The position numbers were made by a program, and so were the translations under genes. From Pseudonocardia oceani (GTDB lineage: Bacteria; Actinomycetota; Actinomycetes; Mycobacteriales; Pseudonocardiaceae), in contig NZ_JADQDF010000001.1 in NCBI RefSeq assembly GCF_019263585.2, positions 3,658,001-3,722,000 on the forward strand: a DNA stretch of 64,000 nucleotides, read 5' to 3'. Below the pieces are notes generated by a model. It did no database searches and was not told the origin of the DNA. It was given only the letters and a program-made list of their open reading frames with translations. Each line of letters begins with the position of its first letter. Position 1 is the first letter of the stretch. Of the stretch, positions 39,646 through 50,912 are shown in pieces.

Positions 39646-40862
39646 CCCCAGTACCCGCCCTCGCCCAGCCCGGCCGGGCAGGCGAACACCGCGGACCCGG
39701 TGTGCTCGATGTACTCCATGAGCACGTCCTTCGTGGACAGCGCGCGCTGCATCGGCACGAACTGCGCCTGCGGGTCGTTCATGAACGCGATGAAGAACAG
39801 CCCGGCGTCGAGGTGGCCCTGCCCGTCGCTGCCGTCGACGAAGTTGTAGCCGCGACGCAGGATCTTCACCCCGCCCAGCGCCTCCGCCGACGCCAGCCGG
39901 ATGTGGGCGTCGACGGCGATCCGGGGCGCGCCGGTCTCGTCGGTGGCGGCGAAGTCGGCGGGGTCGAACTCGGCGGCCGCGCCGAAGGCCGCGCCCTCGT
40001 CCTTCGTCCGCCCGATGATGACCTCCTGCTCGACGAGCGAGGTCCGGTCCCAGATCTCGATGTGCATCCGGATCCGGCGCGCCACGAGGTAGCTGCCGCC
40101 CGCCAGCCACGCGGGGCCGGCGTCGGGGGACACCCACACCTGGTCGCGCAGGCCGTCGGGGTCCTCGGCCTTGAGGTTGTTGGTGCCGTCCTTGAACCCG
40201 AACAGGTTGCGGTGGGTCTCCTGCGCCGTCGACGTCGACGACGTGCGCCCGAACCCCAGCTGCGACCAGCGCACCGCAGTGGTGCCGAAGCCCATCCGCA
40301 CGAGGTTGCGCACGGCGTGCACCGCGACCTGCGGGTCGTCGGAGCAGGCCTGGATGCACAGGTCGCCGCCGGAGAGCGCGGGGTCGAGCTGGTCGCCGGC
40401 GAAGCGCGGCATCTCGGCCAGCCCGGGTGGGACCAGCGACGGGTCGAGCCCGACCTTCGCGAACAGCGACGCCCCCACCCCGAAGGTCAGGGTGAGCGAC
40501 GCGGCGGGCAGTCCGAGCGCCTCGCCCGTGTCGTCGGGAGGGGAGTTCGGGTTGCCGCCGGTGGCGCCGCCCGGGGTGGTCTCCGCACCGGCCGTCATGC
40601 GTTCGGCGGCCGCCGTCCAGCGCTGCAGCAGCGCGCGCAGCTCCTCGCGGTCGTCGGTGATGACGTCGAGGGCGACGAAGTGCAGGCGGTCCTGCGCGGG
40701 CGTGACGATCCCGGCCTGGTGCTCACCGCGGAACGGGACGACGAGCTGGGCCGGGCCCGGCGCCGCCGGGGCGGCGGCGCAGCCCGCCACCGCCCCGATC
40801 CCGGCGGCCGCGGCGCCCGCACCGGTCCACCCGAGCAGCCGTCGCCGCGAGAAGGCACTCAT
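39624..40862 (-). CDS. efeB: Dye-decolorizing heme peroxidase EfeB
   Basis: A 412-residue heme enzyme of the EfeUOB ferrous iron uptake system. The N-terminus has a Tat motif (SRRRLLGW) and then a lipobox-like AVAGC near residue 28, so it is exported folded. The DyP motif GFKDGTNNL supplies the distal aspartate; the proximal histidine is likely in QVAVHAVRNLVRMG, and an arginine near WDRTSL. I choose the ATG at 40862 because GAGGGA sits about 9 bases upstream, overlapping the efeO stop; an ATG at 40871 would be too close to it. The 3' end overlaps the transglycosylase gene by 22 bases. Confidence 0.92.
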   Translation of the reverse strand: MSAFSRRRLLGWTGAGAAAAGIGAVAGCAAAPAAPGPAQLVVPFRGEHQAGIVTPAQDRLHFVALDVITDDREELRALLQRWTAAAERMTAGAETTPGGATGGNPNSPPDDTGEALGLPAASLTLTFGVGASLFAKVGLDPSLVPPGLAEMPRFAGDQLDPALSGGDLCIQACSDDPQVAVHAVRNLVRMGFGTTAVRWSQLGFGRTSSTSTAQETHRNLFGFKDGTNNLKAEDPDGLRDQVWVSPDAGPAWLAGGSYLVARRIRMHIEIWDRTSLVEQEVIIGRTKDEGAAFGAAAEFDPADFAATDETGAPRIAVDAHIRLASAEALGGVKILRRGYNFVDGSDGQGHLDAGLFFIAFMNDPQAQFVPMQRALSTKDVLMEYIEHTGSAVFACPAGLGEGGYWGQSLFEA

Positions 40863-40875
40863 GCCGATCATTCCC

Positions 40876-42003
40876 TCACGACGAGACGACGCCCGCGACC
40901 TGGCTCACCGGCTCGCCCAGCGCGTCGACGGCCTCGGTCATGGCCTTGACGTCGTCCGGGGTGAGCGCGGTGTAGAGGACGAACCCGTCGCCGTCGCGGT
41001 AGTTCTCCAGCAGCGCGTCGACGGCGGCGAAGCGCTCGTCGAGCAGCGGGCCCAGTGCCGGGTCGCGCTCGTCGATCACCGGGCGCAGGGCCGCGATGGC
41101 GCCCTGCGAGCCGTCGACGTTGGCGCGGAAGTCCCACAGGTCGGTGTGCGAGTAGCGGTCCTCCTCGCCGGTGATCTTGCCGGTGGCGACCTCGTCGAGC
41201 AGCTCCTTGGCGCCGTTGGCCAGGTTGAGCGGGGTGAGCTCGACGCTAGGGACGCGGTTGGCGAGCTCGGTGATGTCGTCCATCAGCATGTCGGCGATCG
41301 CGGTGGAGTCGGGCTGCAGGCCGTCCTGCCACAGGTCGCGCTCCAGGCGGTGGAACCCGGTGAACTCGACGCCGGGCTCGCCGTCGTCGCGGCCGTCGAT
41401 GCGCGGGTCGAGGTCGCCGAAGGACTCGGCCACCGGCTCGATCCGCTCCCAGTACGTGCGGGCGATCGGGAACAGCGCCTTCGCGCCCTCGACGTCACCC
41501 GCGACGACCGCGTCGACGAACTCCTGCGTCTTCGGCACCAGGGCCTCGACCTGCGAGTTCACGTAGCGCTGGTAGCCGGCGGTGGCCTCGGCCAGGCGGG
41601 TGTCGGTGTCGACGGAGCGCTGCGCGGAACCGGTGACGGTGAACGCGCTGCGGATGCCGTCGCCGACCATGCCGGGCTTGCACGCCGTCTCGTACTCGCC
41701 GCCCTCGGGCACCTCGACGATGAGCCGGCGCGAGAGGCCGGGGCCGATGTTCTCGACCTCGCCCATGATCCGGCCGCCGGTGGCGTAGAGGTAGAACTCG
41801 GTGACCTTGGAGCCGCCGTTGGTGATGTCGAACGAGATCGTGCCGGCGGGGGCCTCGGCGGCGCTGACGTCGCAGGCGTCGTCGGCGGCGGCGACGGTGA
41901 TCGGCCCGCCCGCGCCCGCGTCGACGGGGGCGGTGCTGGTGCAGCCGGCCATGGCGAGGCCGAGGACGGCGAGGCCGACGGCGGCGGGGGTGCGGCGGGA
42001 CAT
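40876..42003 (-). CDS. efeO: Iron uptake lipoprotein EfeO (cupredoxin plus M75 domain)
   Basis: A 375-residue exported lipoprotein (lipobox LAMAGC near residue 18). The N-terminal cupredoxin-like domain (about 30-120) precedes the M75 imelysin-like helical domain (about 130-375), which carries the H-x2-E motif in EFTGFHRLERDLWQ. EfeO binds iron in the periplasmic-equivalent space and hands it to EfeU. The ATG at 42003 has GAGGAGA upstream at a good distance. It lies 35 bases after efeU and 13 bases before efeB, so the three genes form one operon. Confidence 0.94.
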   Translation of the reverse strand: MSRRTPAAVGLAVLGLAMAGCTSTAPVDAGAGGPITVAAADDACDVSAAEAPAGTISFDITNGGSKVTEFYLYATGGRIMGEVENIGPGLSRRLIVEVPEGGEYETACKPGMVGDGIRSAFTVTGSAQRSVDTDTRLAEATAGYQRYVNSQVEALVPKTQEFVDAVVAGDVEGAKALFPIARTYWERIEPVAESFGDLDPRIDGRDDGEPGVEFTGFHRLERDLWQDGLQPDSTAIADMLMDDITELANRVPSVELTPLNLANGAKELLDEVATGKITGEEDRYSHTDLWDFRANVDGSQGAIAALRPVIDERDPALGPLLDERFAAVDALLENYRDGDGFVLYTALTPDDVKAMTEAVDALGEPVSQVAGVVSS

Positions 42004-42038
42004 GGTTCTCCTCGTGCAGAACGAGCGGGAGTGGTGGA

Positions 42039-42857
42039 TCACGCGGGGGTGGTGGTGCGGACGCGGTGGGGGCGCAGGAAGAGCGGGAGCACCACGGCGA
42101 CGTAGGCGACCCAGACGGCGGCCTCGAGCACGGTGGTGGCGGGGGAGAAGTTGAAGATCCCCTTGAGCAGCACGCCGTACCAGGAGTCCGGCGGCACGGC
42201 GGTGCTGACGTCGAACGCCAGCGTGTTCAGGCCGGGCAGGATGCCGGCCTCCTGCAGGTCGTGGACGCCGTAGGCGAGGATCCCGGCGGCCACGAAGATC
42301 AGCAGGCCGCCGGTGACCGAGAAGAACTTCCCGAGGTCGAGGGTGACCGCGCCCCGGTAGATCAGGTACGCGATGACGATCGCGACGGCGACGCCGGACA
42401 GGAAGCCGATCAGCGGCTCGGTCGTCTCGCCGGCGGCCTGGGCGGCGGCGAAGAAGAAGACCGCGGTCTCCAGGCCCTCGCGGCCGACGGCCAGCGCGGC
42501 CATCAGGACGACGGCGCCCGATCCCATGGCCAGCGCGTCCTCCATCCGCCCGCGCAGCTCGGCGGAGATGGACCGCGCGGTCCGGCGCATCCAGAAGATC
42601 ATCCAGGTGACGAAGCCGACGGCGATGATCGACAGCACGCCGCCGAACGTCTCCTGCGCCTCGAACGTGAGGGCCTGCTGGGTGAGCGTCAGCACCAGGG
42701 CCACACCCACGCTGATCACCACGGCGATGCCGACGCCGAGCCAGACCTTGGGTAGCGCCGAGCGCCGGTCGGTGCGCACGAGGAAGGCGATGAGGATGCT
42801 CACCACCAGGGCCGCCTCGAGCCCCTCGCGCAGGCCGATCAACAGGTTGCCCAGCAT
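42039..42857 (-). CDS. efeU: Iron permease EfeU (FTR1 family)
   Basis: A 272-residue membrane protein with seven predicted helices. The two REGLE iron-translocation motifs are at residues 10-14 (GLREGLEAALVV) and 126-130 (VGREGLETAVFF). It imports iron across the membrane with EfeO and EfeB. GGAGG lies just before the ATG. Two iron-box-like sequences occupy 42869-42908 immediately upstream, so the operon is likely repressed in iron plenty. It is the first gene of efeUOB. Confidence 0.95.
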   Translation of the reverse strand: MLGNLLIGLREGLEAALVVSILIAFLVRTDRRSALPKVWLGVGIAVVISVGVALVLTLTQQALTFEAQETFGGVLSIIAVGFVTWMIFWMRRTARSISAELRGRMEDALAMGSGAVVLMAALAVGREGLETAVFFFAAAQAAGETTEPLIGFLSGVAVAIVIAYLIYRGAVTLDLGKFFSVTGGLLIFVAAGILAYGVHDLQEAGILPGLNTLAFDVSTAVPPDSWYGVLLKGIFNFSPATTVLEAAVWVAYVAVVLPLFLRPHRVRTTTPA

Positions 42858-42868
42858 CGTCGTCCTCC

Positions 42869-42908
42869 CGAGGTGAGCCTCAGCAGAGGCACGGGGAGGC
42901 TAACTTGC
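42869..42908 (-). promoter_or_regulatory. Two adjacent DtxR/IdeR-like boxes upstream of efeU
   Basis: On the minus strand, 42887-42869 reads TCTGCTGAGGCTCACCTCG and matches the IdeR consensus at 12 of 19 positions. 42908-42890 reads GCAAGTTAGCCTCCCCGTG and matches at 10 of 19, keeping one GTTAG half-site. They are offset by 21 bases, about two helical turns, directly before the efeU ribosome binding site. Confidence 0.5.
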
Positions 42909-42997
42909 CGACGCGGCCAGCGGAAGGCCGCCCCGGTCACATCCCCGCAGGTCAGCGGGCATTCGGGGCCTTCGTCCGGTTCGTCCGGGAGTCGGCT

Positions 42998-44780
<1,783 letters not shown>

Positions 44781-44785
44781 CCCAC

Positions 44786-45286
44786 GTGGTCGAGGAGCGC
44801 ACGCGCGCCCGCCGGGCCGCGCGCCCGGCGGGCACCGGTGCGGCCCGCCGGCGCACCCGCGAGCCGCAGCTGACGAAGGTCCGCTCGCGCGCGGGCACCG
44901 TCGTCGCGGCCACCACCGGGATGCTCGGCGTCTCCTCGACCCGCCGCGCCGCGGTGCTCGCCATCGTCGTCTGCGCGCTGGCGCTCACCGTCGCGGTCCC
45001 GCTGCGCAACTACGTCGCCCAGCAGCAGGAGCTGGCCGCCGTCACCGAGCAGCAGGAGGCGCTCGCCGCCGAGGTCGACGAGCTGACGCGGGAGAGCACG
45101 CGGCTGTCCGACCCGGCCGTCACGGCGGCCGAGGCGCGCTCGCGGCTGGGCTACGTCGCGCCGGGGGAGACGCCCTACGTCGTGCAGCTGCCGGTCGACC
45201 CGTCCACCGAGGTCGCGCCCGACCCGTTCCGCGACGAGCCGTGGTACCGGCGCCTGTGGCGCGACGTGTCGGAGGGACCGGCGTGA
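44786..45286 (+). CDS. Septum formation initiator (DivIC/FtsB family)
   Basis: A 166-residue single-pass membrane protein. An arginine-rich cytoplasmic tail (1-50) precedes the membrane helix RRAAVLAIVVCALALTVAVPL (about 53-73), then a coiled coil QQELAAVTEQQEALAAEVDELTRESTRL and the conserved VTAAEARSRLGYVAPGETPYVV. It belongs to the FtsQLB divisome subcomplex. The position right after eno is typical (M. tuberculosis Rv1024). The stop overlaps the GTG of the DUF501 gene by GTGA. Confidence 0.9.
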   Translation: MVEERTRARRAARPAGTGAARRRTREPQLTKVRSRAGTVVAATTGMLGVSSTRRAAVLAIVVCALALTVAVPLRNYVAQQQELAAVTEQQEALAAEVDELTRESTRLSDPAVTAAEARSRLGYVAPGETPYVVQLPVDPSTEVAPDPFRDEPWYRRLWRDVSEGPA

Positions 45287-45768
45287 CCGGCATCTCCGAG
45301 GCCGACTCCGCCGCTGTCGCCGCCCAGCTCGGCCGCGCCCCCCGCGCCGTCCGGGAGGTGGCCCACCGCTGCCCGTGCTCGCTGCCGTCGGTGGTGCAGA
45401 CCGCGCCCCGGCTGGAGGACGGCACGCCGTTCCCCACGCTCTACTACCTCACGTGCTCGCGGCTGAACTCCCGGATCGGCAGCCTGGAGGCCGACGGGCG
45501 GATGCGCGAGATGCAGGACCGCCTCGCCGAGGACCCCGACCTCGCCGACGCCTACCGCCGCGCCCACGAGGCCTACCTCGCCGAGCGCGACGCGATCGGG
45601 TCGCTGGGCACGGCGGTCAGCGCGGGCGGGATGCCCGACCGCGTCAAGTGCCTGCACGTGCACGTCGCCCACGCGCTCGCTGCCGGGCCGGGCGTCAACC
45701 CGTTCGGCGACGAGGCCCTGGCCGAGCTGGGCGAGTGGTGGACGGCCGGGCCCTGCGCCACGCCCTGA
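45283..45768 (+). CDS. DUF501 family protein
   Basis: A 161-residue protein with the cysteine-histidine pattern of DUF501: HRCPCSLPSVVQTAPRLEDG (C30, C32), FPTLYYLTCSRL, and DRVKCLHVHVAHALAAGPGVNPFG. The conserved cysteines suggest a bound metal. Its function is unknown to me, but the fixed place between divIC and ppx in actinobacteria (Rv1025) suggests a link to division or stress signalling. It is translationally coupled to divIC by a 4-base overlap. Confidence 0.88.
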   Translation: MTGISEADSAAVAAQLGRAPRAVREVAHRCPCSLPSVVQTAPRLEDGTPFPTLYYLTCSRLNSRIGSLEADGRMREMQDRLAEDPDLADAYRRAHEAYLAERDAIGSLGTAVSAGGMPDRVKCLHVHVAHALAAGPGVNPFGDEALAELGEWWTAGPCATP

Positions 45769-45786
45769 GCCGCCCCGCGCCGACGT

Positions 45787-47475
45787 CTACCGCTGCGGCG
45801 TGACCCGCTCCGTCAGCGCCTCGATGTGCGACTCCGCGGGCAGCGTGCCCGACGTGCGCCACGGCCCGTCGGGCAGGAACCGGCTCGACACGAACGCGCT
45901 CGACACCTCCACGGGCGCGAACCGCAGCAGCAGGCTGCCCTGCAGGCAGAGCGCGAGCATCTCGGCGAGCCGCCGCGCCCGGCGCTCCTCGCGGCTGCGC
46001 AGCTCCATCCGCAGCTCGTGCACGCCGCGGTCGAACCACTCGTCGGAGCCGCCCGCGAGGTCGATCTCGGCCAGGACGGCCTCCACCGCGTCGGGCTCAC
46101 GGGTGACCGCGCGCAGGACGTCGAGCGCGGTGACGTTGCCCGAACCCTCCCAGATCGAGTTGAGCGGGGCCTCGCGGTAGAGCCGCGGCATCCCCGACTC
46201 CTCGACGTAGCCGTTACCGCCCAGGCACTCCAGCGCCTCCGCGACGGCCGCGGGCGCCCGCTTGCACACCAGGTACTTCGACGCGGGCAGCGCGAGGCGC
46301 AGGAACGCGTGCTCGCCGCGGTCGACGGCGCCGGCCAGCCGGATGCCCAGCGCGGTGGCCGCCTCCGACTCCAGTGCCAGGTCGGCGATCACCGTCCGCA
46401 TCAGCGGCGTCTCCCCGACGACCGACCCGAACGCCCGCCGGTGCGCCACGTGGTGCGCGGCCTCCGACAGCGCCGCGCGGACGACCGCGGCGGAGCCGAG
46501 CACGCAGTCCAGGCGCGTCATCGACACCATCTCGATGATCGTGGTGACGCCGCGGCCCTCCTCGCCGAGCCGCCAGCCGGTGGCGCCGGTGTACTCGAGC
46601 TCGGCGGAGGCGTTGGAGCGGTTGCCGAGCTTGTCCTTGAGGCGCTGCAGGTGGATCGCGTTGCGGGTGCCGTCGGGCAGGACGCGGGGGAGCACGAAGC
46701 AGGTGAGCCCGCCGGGGGCCTGGGCGAGGGTGAGGAACAGGTCGTTCATCGGCGCCGAGGTGAACCACTTGTGCCCGGTGAGGCGGTAGGTGCCGTCGGC
46801 GACGGGCGCGGCCGTGGTGGAGCCGGCGCGGACGTCGGAGCCGCCCTGCTTCTCGGTCATCGACATGCCGGCGAGCAGCCCCGCCTTGCGCGAGGGCTCC
46901 GTGAGGCCGAACTCGTAGACCTGGCTCTGCAGGCCCGGGACGTAGGCGGCGGACAGGTCGGGATCGGCGCGCAGGGCCGGCACGGCGGCGTAGCTCATCG
47001 AGATCGGGCAGCAGTGCCCCGCCTCGAGCTGGCTCATCAGGTAGAAGCCCGCCGCCCGTGCCACGTGCGCGCCGCTGCCCGGCTCGGCCAGCCACGGCCG
47101 CCCGTGCAGCCCCCAGCCGACGGAGCGGCCCATCAGCCAGTGCCACGACGGGTGGTACTCGACCTCGTCGATCCGGTGGCCGTAGCGGTCGTGCGTGCGC
47201 AGCACCGGCGGGTGGGTGTCGGCGAGGCGGGCGTGCTCGCGCGCCTCCTCCGACGACGCCAGCGCGCCGAGCGTGCCCAGGTGCGCGAGCGCGTCGCCCG
47301 CGCCCTCGCGGGCCACGGCGTCGGTGAGCGCGGGGTCGCACGCCAGCGCGTCGAACCCGGCGAGGGGAGGGGGCTGGTTCTCCACGGCGTGCGTGCCACC
47401 GGCCCGCTCCGGGACCGTCCCCTGCTGGGCCGGGATGCGGGGTGCCCGGACCTCCTGCTCACCGCGCGTGGCCAT
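45787..47475 (-). CDS. AidB-like acyl-CoA dehydrogenase
   Basis: A 562-residue FAD enzyme of the acyl-CoA dehydrogenase superfamily. It has the FAD region GMSMTEKQGGSDVRAG, YRLTGHKWFTSAPMNDLF, RLKDKLGNRSNASAELE, and the arginine-rich C-terminal extension. The extra length, the KWFTSAPM segment and ECLGGNGYVEES...SIWEGSGNV match AidB, linked in E. coli to the alkylation response, rather than beta-oxidation enzymes. TACCCT stands 6 bases before the ATG, so the transcript may be leaderless. It sits between DUF501 and ppx, an insertion relative to M. tuberculosis. Divergent from ppx. Confidence 0.87.
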   Translation of the reverse strand: MATRGEQEVRAPRIPAQQGTVPERAGGTHAVENQPPPLAGFDALACDPALTDAVAREGAGDALAHLGTLGALASSEEAREHARLADTHPPVLRTHDRYGHRIDEVEYHPSWHWLMGRSVGWGLHGRPWLAEPGSGAHVARAAGFYLMSQLEAGHCCPISMSYAAVPALRADPDLSAAYVPGLQSQVYEFGLTEPSRKAGLLAGMSMTEKQGGSDVRAGSTTAAPVADGTYRLTGHKWFTSAPMNDLFLTLAQAPGGLTCFVLPRVLPDGTRNAIHLQRLKDKLGNRSNASAELEYTGATGWRLGEEGRGVTTIIEMVSMTRLDCVLGSAAVVRAALSEAAHHVAHRRAFGSVVGETPLMRTVIADLALESEAATALGIRLAGAVDRGEHAFLRLALPASKYLVCKRAPAAVAEALECLGGNGYVEESGMPRLYREAPLNSIWEGSGNVTALDVLRAVTREPDAVEAVLAEIDLAGGSDEWFDRGVHELRMELRSREERRARRLAEMLALCLQGSLLLRFAPVEVSSAFVSSRFLPDGPWRTSGTLPAESHIEALTERVTPQR

Positions 47476-47565
47476 GACGAGAGGGTAGTCGGGCGGGGGT
47501 CGTCCCGTACGGTGATCGCGCCGGATCCGCCCCGAGGGACCGGCACCGACGAAGGAGCCTGGGCA

Positions 47566-48507
47566 ATGTCGCGAGTGGCCGCCATCGACTGCGGGACGAA
47601 CTCGATCCGCCTGCTCGTCGCCGACGCGAGCCCGGACGGCTCGCTGCGCGACGTGCACCGCGAGATGCGGATCGTCCGGCTCGGCCAGGGCGTCGACGCC
47701 AGCGGGGTCCTCGCCCCCGAGGCGCTGGAGCGCACGCGCGTCGCGCTCGCCGACTACACCGCGGTGCTGCGGCGCAAGGGCACCGAGCGGGTCCGGATGG
47801 TCGCCACGTCCGCCACCCGCGACGCGGCCAACCGCGACGACTTCTTCGGCATGGTCCGCGACACCCTGGGCGTCGACGCCGAGATCGTCTCAGGCGACGA
47901 GGAGGCCGCGCTGTCCTTCGTCGGCGCCGTCGGCGACCTCGACGCCGAGGACGGCCCGTTCGTCGTCGTCGACGTGGGCGGCGGCTCCACCGAGCTCGTC
48001 GTCGGCGAGCTGACCGGCGGGAAGGCGACGGTCACGGCCGCGCGGTCGGTCGACGTCGGCTCCGTCCGGATCACCGAGCGCTGCCTGCACGGCGACCCGC
48101 CCACCCCCGACGAGGTCGCGGAGGCCCGCCGGGTGGCCGCCGGGATCCTCGACGACGCGTTCGCCGCCGTCGACGTCACCGGGGTGCGCACCTGGGTCGG
48201 CGTCGCGGGCACGATCACGACGCTGTCGGCCGTGGCGCTCGGGCTCGACGAGTACGACTCCGCGGCCGTGCACCTCTCGCGCCTGAGCGGCGACGACCTG
48301 CACCGCGTCGCGTCGGAGCTGCTGGGCGCGTCCCGCGAGCAGCGCGGCAGCTACGGCGCCATCCACCCCGGCCGGATCGACGTCATCGGCGGCGGCGCGC
48401 TCATCGTCGAGACCCTCGCCGCGGAGCTGCGCGAGCGCGCCGGCGTCACCGAGCTCGTCGTCAGCGAGCACGACATCCTCGACGGCATCGCTCGCTCGAT
48501 CCTCTGA
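47566..48507 (+). CDS. ppx: Exopolyphosphatase/guanosine pentaphosphate phosphohydrolase
   Basis: A 313-residue member of the Ppx/GppA family of the ASKHA fold. It has [18 protein letters not shown] (phosphate 1), [28 protein letters not shown], and [15 protein letters not shown] (phosphate 2). It is a single-module form without the extra C-terminal HD domain of E. coli Ppx, like the M. tuberculosis Rv1026 protein at the same place. It degrades polyphosphate or pppGpp. GAAGGAG before the ATG is a good ribosome binding site. The next gene starts one base after the stop. Confidence 0.9.
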   Translation: MSRVAAIDCGTNSIRLLVADASPDGSLRDVHREMRIVRLGQGVDASGVLAPEALERTRVALADYTAVLRRKGTERVRMVATSATRDAANRDDFFGMVRDTLGVDAEIVSGDEEAALSFVGAVGDLDAEDGPFVVVDVGGGSTELVVGELTGGKATVTAARSVDVGSVRITERCLHGDPPTPDEVAEARRVAAGILDDAFAAVDVTGVRTWVGVAGTITTLSAVALGLDEYDSAAVHLSRLSGDDLHRVASELLGASREQRGSYGAIHPGRIDVIGGGALIVETLAAELRERAGVTELVVSEHDILDGIARSIL

Positions 48508-48508
48508 C

Positions 48509-49222
48509 GTGGATGCTGCCGGGTACCGGAGCGTCGCCGAGCTGGACGCGGCGCTGGTCGACTGCCGGGCCTGCCCGCGCCTGGTGGAGTGGCGCGAGCG
48601 GGTGGCCCGGGAGAAGCGCGCGGCCTACCGCGACGAGGAGTACTGGGGCCGCCCGGTGCCCGGCATCGGGCCGGAGGACGCGTCGCTGCTCGTCGTCGGG
48701 CTGGCGCCGGCCGCGCACGGCGGCAACCGCACGGGACGCATGTTCACCGGCGACCGCTCGGGCGACGTCCTGTTCGCCGCGCTGCACGCCGTCGGCCTGG
48801 CCAACCAGCCCACCGCCGTGCACCGCGACGACGGGCTGACCCTGTACGGCGTCCGCATCACCGCGCCGGTGCACTGCGCGCCGCCGGACAACAAGCCCAC
48901 CCCCGCCGAGCGCGACACCTGCAGCGGCTGGCTGCGCGCCGAGCTCGCCCTGCTGCGCCCGCGCGCGGTGGTGGTGCTGGGCGGGTTCGGCTGGCAGGCG
49001 CTGCTGCCGGTGCTGGGCGCGGCGGGCTGGACCATCCCGCGGCCGCGACCGGTGTTCGGCCACGGCGCGCACGTCGAGCTGGCCGGGCCGTGGCCGCTGC
49101 AGGTGTTCGGCAGCTACCACGTCAGCCAGCAGAACACGTTCACCGGCCGCCTCACGCCCGCGATGCTCGAGGACGTCCTGCGGACGGCGGCCGCCGCGGC
49201 CGGTGCCACCCCGATTCACTGA
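48509..49222 (+). CDS. Family 5 uracil-DNA glycosylase (UdgB)
   Basis: A 237-residue DNA repair glycosylase removing uracil and other deaminated bases. Four cysteines for a 4Fe-4S cluster are at C19, C22, C123 and C138. Motif A is [19 protein letters not shown], where the family keeps alanine rather than a catalytic aspartate or asparagine, and motif B is [14 protein letters not shown]. The GTG start is one base beyond the ppx stop, so the two genes are probably cotranscribed. High-GC genomes have heavy cytosine deamination, which fits a second uracil glycosylase. Confidence 0.9.
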   Translation: MDAAGYRSVAELDAALVDCRACPRLVEWRERVAREKRAAYRDEEYWGRPVPGIGPEDASLLVVGLAPAAHGGNRTGRMFTGDRSGDVLFAALHAVGLANQPTAVHRDDGLTLYGVRITAPVHCAPPDNKPTPAERDTCSGWLRAELALLRPRAVVVLGGFGWQALLPVLGAAGWTIPRPRPVFGHGAHVELAGPWPLQVFGSYHVSQQNTFTGRLTPAMLEDVLRTAAAAAGATPIH

Positions 49223-49277
49223 ATCGTCACAGGTATCACCCTGCGGCGAGGAGTGAAACCCCCGTGAGGGTGGGAAC

Positions 49278-50672
49278 ATGGGGGTCATGGCACGCAACAC
49301 GAGGATCGTCGTGGTCGGTGGCGGGTACGTCGGCATGTACACGGCGCTGCGCCTGCAGAAGAAGCTGCGACGGTCCGAGGCCGAGATCACCGTGATCGAC
49401 CCGCAGCCGCACATGACCTACCAGCCGTTCCTCCCCGAGGCGGCCGCCGGCTCCATCGAGCCGCGTCACGTGGTCGTGCCGCTGCGCAAGGTGCTCAAGA
49501 AGTGCCACCACCTGACGGGCCGGGTCACGAAGATCGACCACTCGCAGCGCGAGGTCACCGCGGAGCTGTCGGCCGGGCACGTCACGACCGTGGGCTACGA
49601 CGTGCTCGTCGTCGCTCCCGGGTCGGTCGCGCGCACGCTCCCGATCCCCGGGCTGGCCGAGTGCGGCATCGCGTTCAAGACCGTGGGCGAGGCCATCTAC
49701 CTGCGCAACCACGTGCTGTCGCGGCTCGACGCCGCCGCCACCACGATCGACCCGGCGCTGCGCCGCCGCCTCCTCACGTTCCTCGTCGTCGGCGGCGGCT
49801 ACGCCGGCATCGAGGCGCTGGCCGAGCTCGCCGACATGGCCCGCTACGCCAGCCGCTACTACGAGAACATCCACCGCGAGGACATCCGCTGGGTGCTCGT
49901 CGAGGCCGCCAACCGGATCATGCCCGAGGTCGGCCCGAAGATGGGCCGCTACACCGTCGAGCGCCTGCTCGACGCCGACATCGAGGTCAACCTCGACACC
50001 CGCGTGAAGACCCTCGAGGGCGGTCACGTCGTCCTCGACGACGGGCAGTCGTTCGACGCCGACACCATCATCTGGACCGCGGGCGTCAAGCCCAACCCGA
50101 TGCTGGAGAACACCGACCTGCCCCGCGACGAGCGCGGCCGCGTCGTCTGCACCACCGAGCTCCAGGTCGAGGGCATGCCCGGCGTCTTCTGCGCGGGCGA
50201 CTGCGCGTCGGTGCCCGACCTCTCGAAGGACGACCCGAACGCCAAGACCAGCCCCTCGGCCCAGCACGCCGTGCGCCAGGCCAAGACGTTGGCCGACAAC
50301 ATCGTCGCCCACATCCGCCGGCGCAAGCTCAAGGAGTACAAGCACAACTACGCGGGCTCGGTCGCCAGCCTCGGCCTCTACAAGGGCGTCGCGGAGATCT
50401 ACGGCATCAAGCTGCGTGGCATCGTCGCCTGGTTCATGCACCGCACGTACCACGTGAGCCGGATGCCCACCTGGAACCGCCGGATCCGCATCGTCTTCGA
50501 CTGGACCGGTGCGCTGTTCCTGGGCCGCGAGGTCGTGTCGCTGGGCCAGATCAACGACCCGCGCGCCGACTTCCACCGGATCGCCGGTGGTGTGCGTCCG
50601 GCCGGCCAGGCCACCCAGCCGCCGATCGGGGAGACCGCGCCGGACCGGGTGCCGGCGGGTGGGCGGGCCTGA
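49278..50672 (+). CDS. ndh: Type II NADH dehydrogenase
   Basis: A 464-residue non-proton-pumping NADH:quinone oxidoreductase on the inner face of the membrane. FAD site IVVVGGGYVGMYTALRLQ, quinone-site region TYQPFLPEAAAGSIEPRH, NADH site LVVGGGYAGIEALAEL, and the second FAD contact GVFCAGDCASVPD are all visible. A C-terminal hydrophobic/basic stretch (IKLRGIVAWFMHRTYHVSRMP) should bind the membrane. The ATG at 49278 has GAGGGTGGG upstream; an ATG 9 bases later is possible. A hairpin at 50705-50735 follows. Confidence 0.94.
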   Translation: MGVMARNTRIVVVGGGYVGMYTALRLQKKLRRSEAEITVIDPQPHMTYQPFLPEAAAGSIEPRHVVVPLRKVLKKCHHLTGRVTKIDHSQREVTAELSAGHVTTVGYDVLVVAPGSVARTLPIPGLAECGIAFKTVGEAIYLRNHVLSRLDAAATTIDPALRRRLLTFLVVGGGYAGIEALAELADMARYASRYYENIHREDIRWVLVEAANRIMPEVGPKMGRYTVERLLDADIEVNLDTRVKTLEGGHVVLDDGQSFDADTIIWTAGVKPNPMLENTDLPRDERGRVVCTTELQVEGMPGVFCAGDCASVPDLSKDDPNAKTSPSAQHAVRQAKTLADNIVAHIRRRKLKEYKHNYAGSVASLGLYKGVAEIYGIKLRGIVAWFMHRTYHVSRMPTWNRRIRIVFDWTGALFLGREVVSLGQINDPRADFHRIAGGVRPAGQATQPPIGETAPDRVPAGGRA

Positions 50673-50704
50673 GCCTGCTCGACCGGGCCTGACGCGTCCC
50701 TCGC

Positions 50705-50735
50705 GCACCGGGGCGGGCCCGGCCTCCTCCGGTGC
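50705..50735. terminator. Hairpin after ndh
   Basis: GCACCGG at 50705-50711 pairs with CCGGTGC at 50729-50735 around a 17-base GC-rich centre, 33 bases after the ndh stop. Confidence 0.45.
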
Positions 50736-50795
50736 CCGACGGCGGTCGGCTGCGCTGCGACCCCGGGTCGGAGTGGCGCACCGGTTGCGTCGCTC

Positions 50796-50839
50796 GCACA
50801 CCGGTCGTAGTCGACGCGCGAGCCGCGGAACCGGTGTGC
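50796..50839. repeat. Inverted repeat upstream of the HNH gene
   Basis: GCACACCGGT (50796-50805) and ACCGGTGTGC (50830-50839) are a perfect 10-base inverted repeat with a 24-base spacer. A related GCACCGGT lies at 50778-50785. It may be a second terminator for ndh or a regulatory site; the 248-base gap 50673-50920 otherwise shows only the hairpin above and the SOS-boxed promoter. Confidence 0.4.
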
Positions 50840-50912
50840 CGCGGGTTCGGGTCGTCCTGGGCGTTCGCAGGAGCAATTGATTCCCACATCGTCGCTGTTC
50901 AGTGCGGTATGG

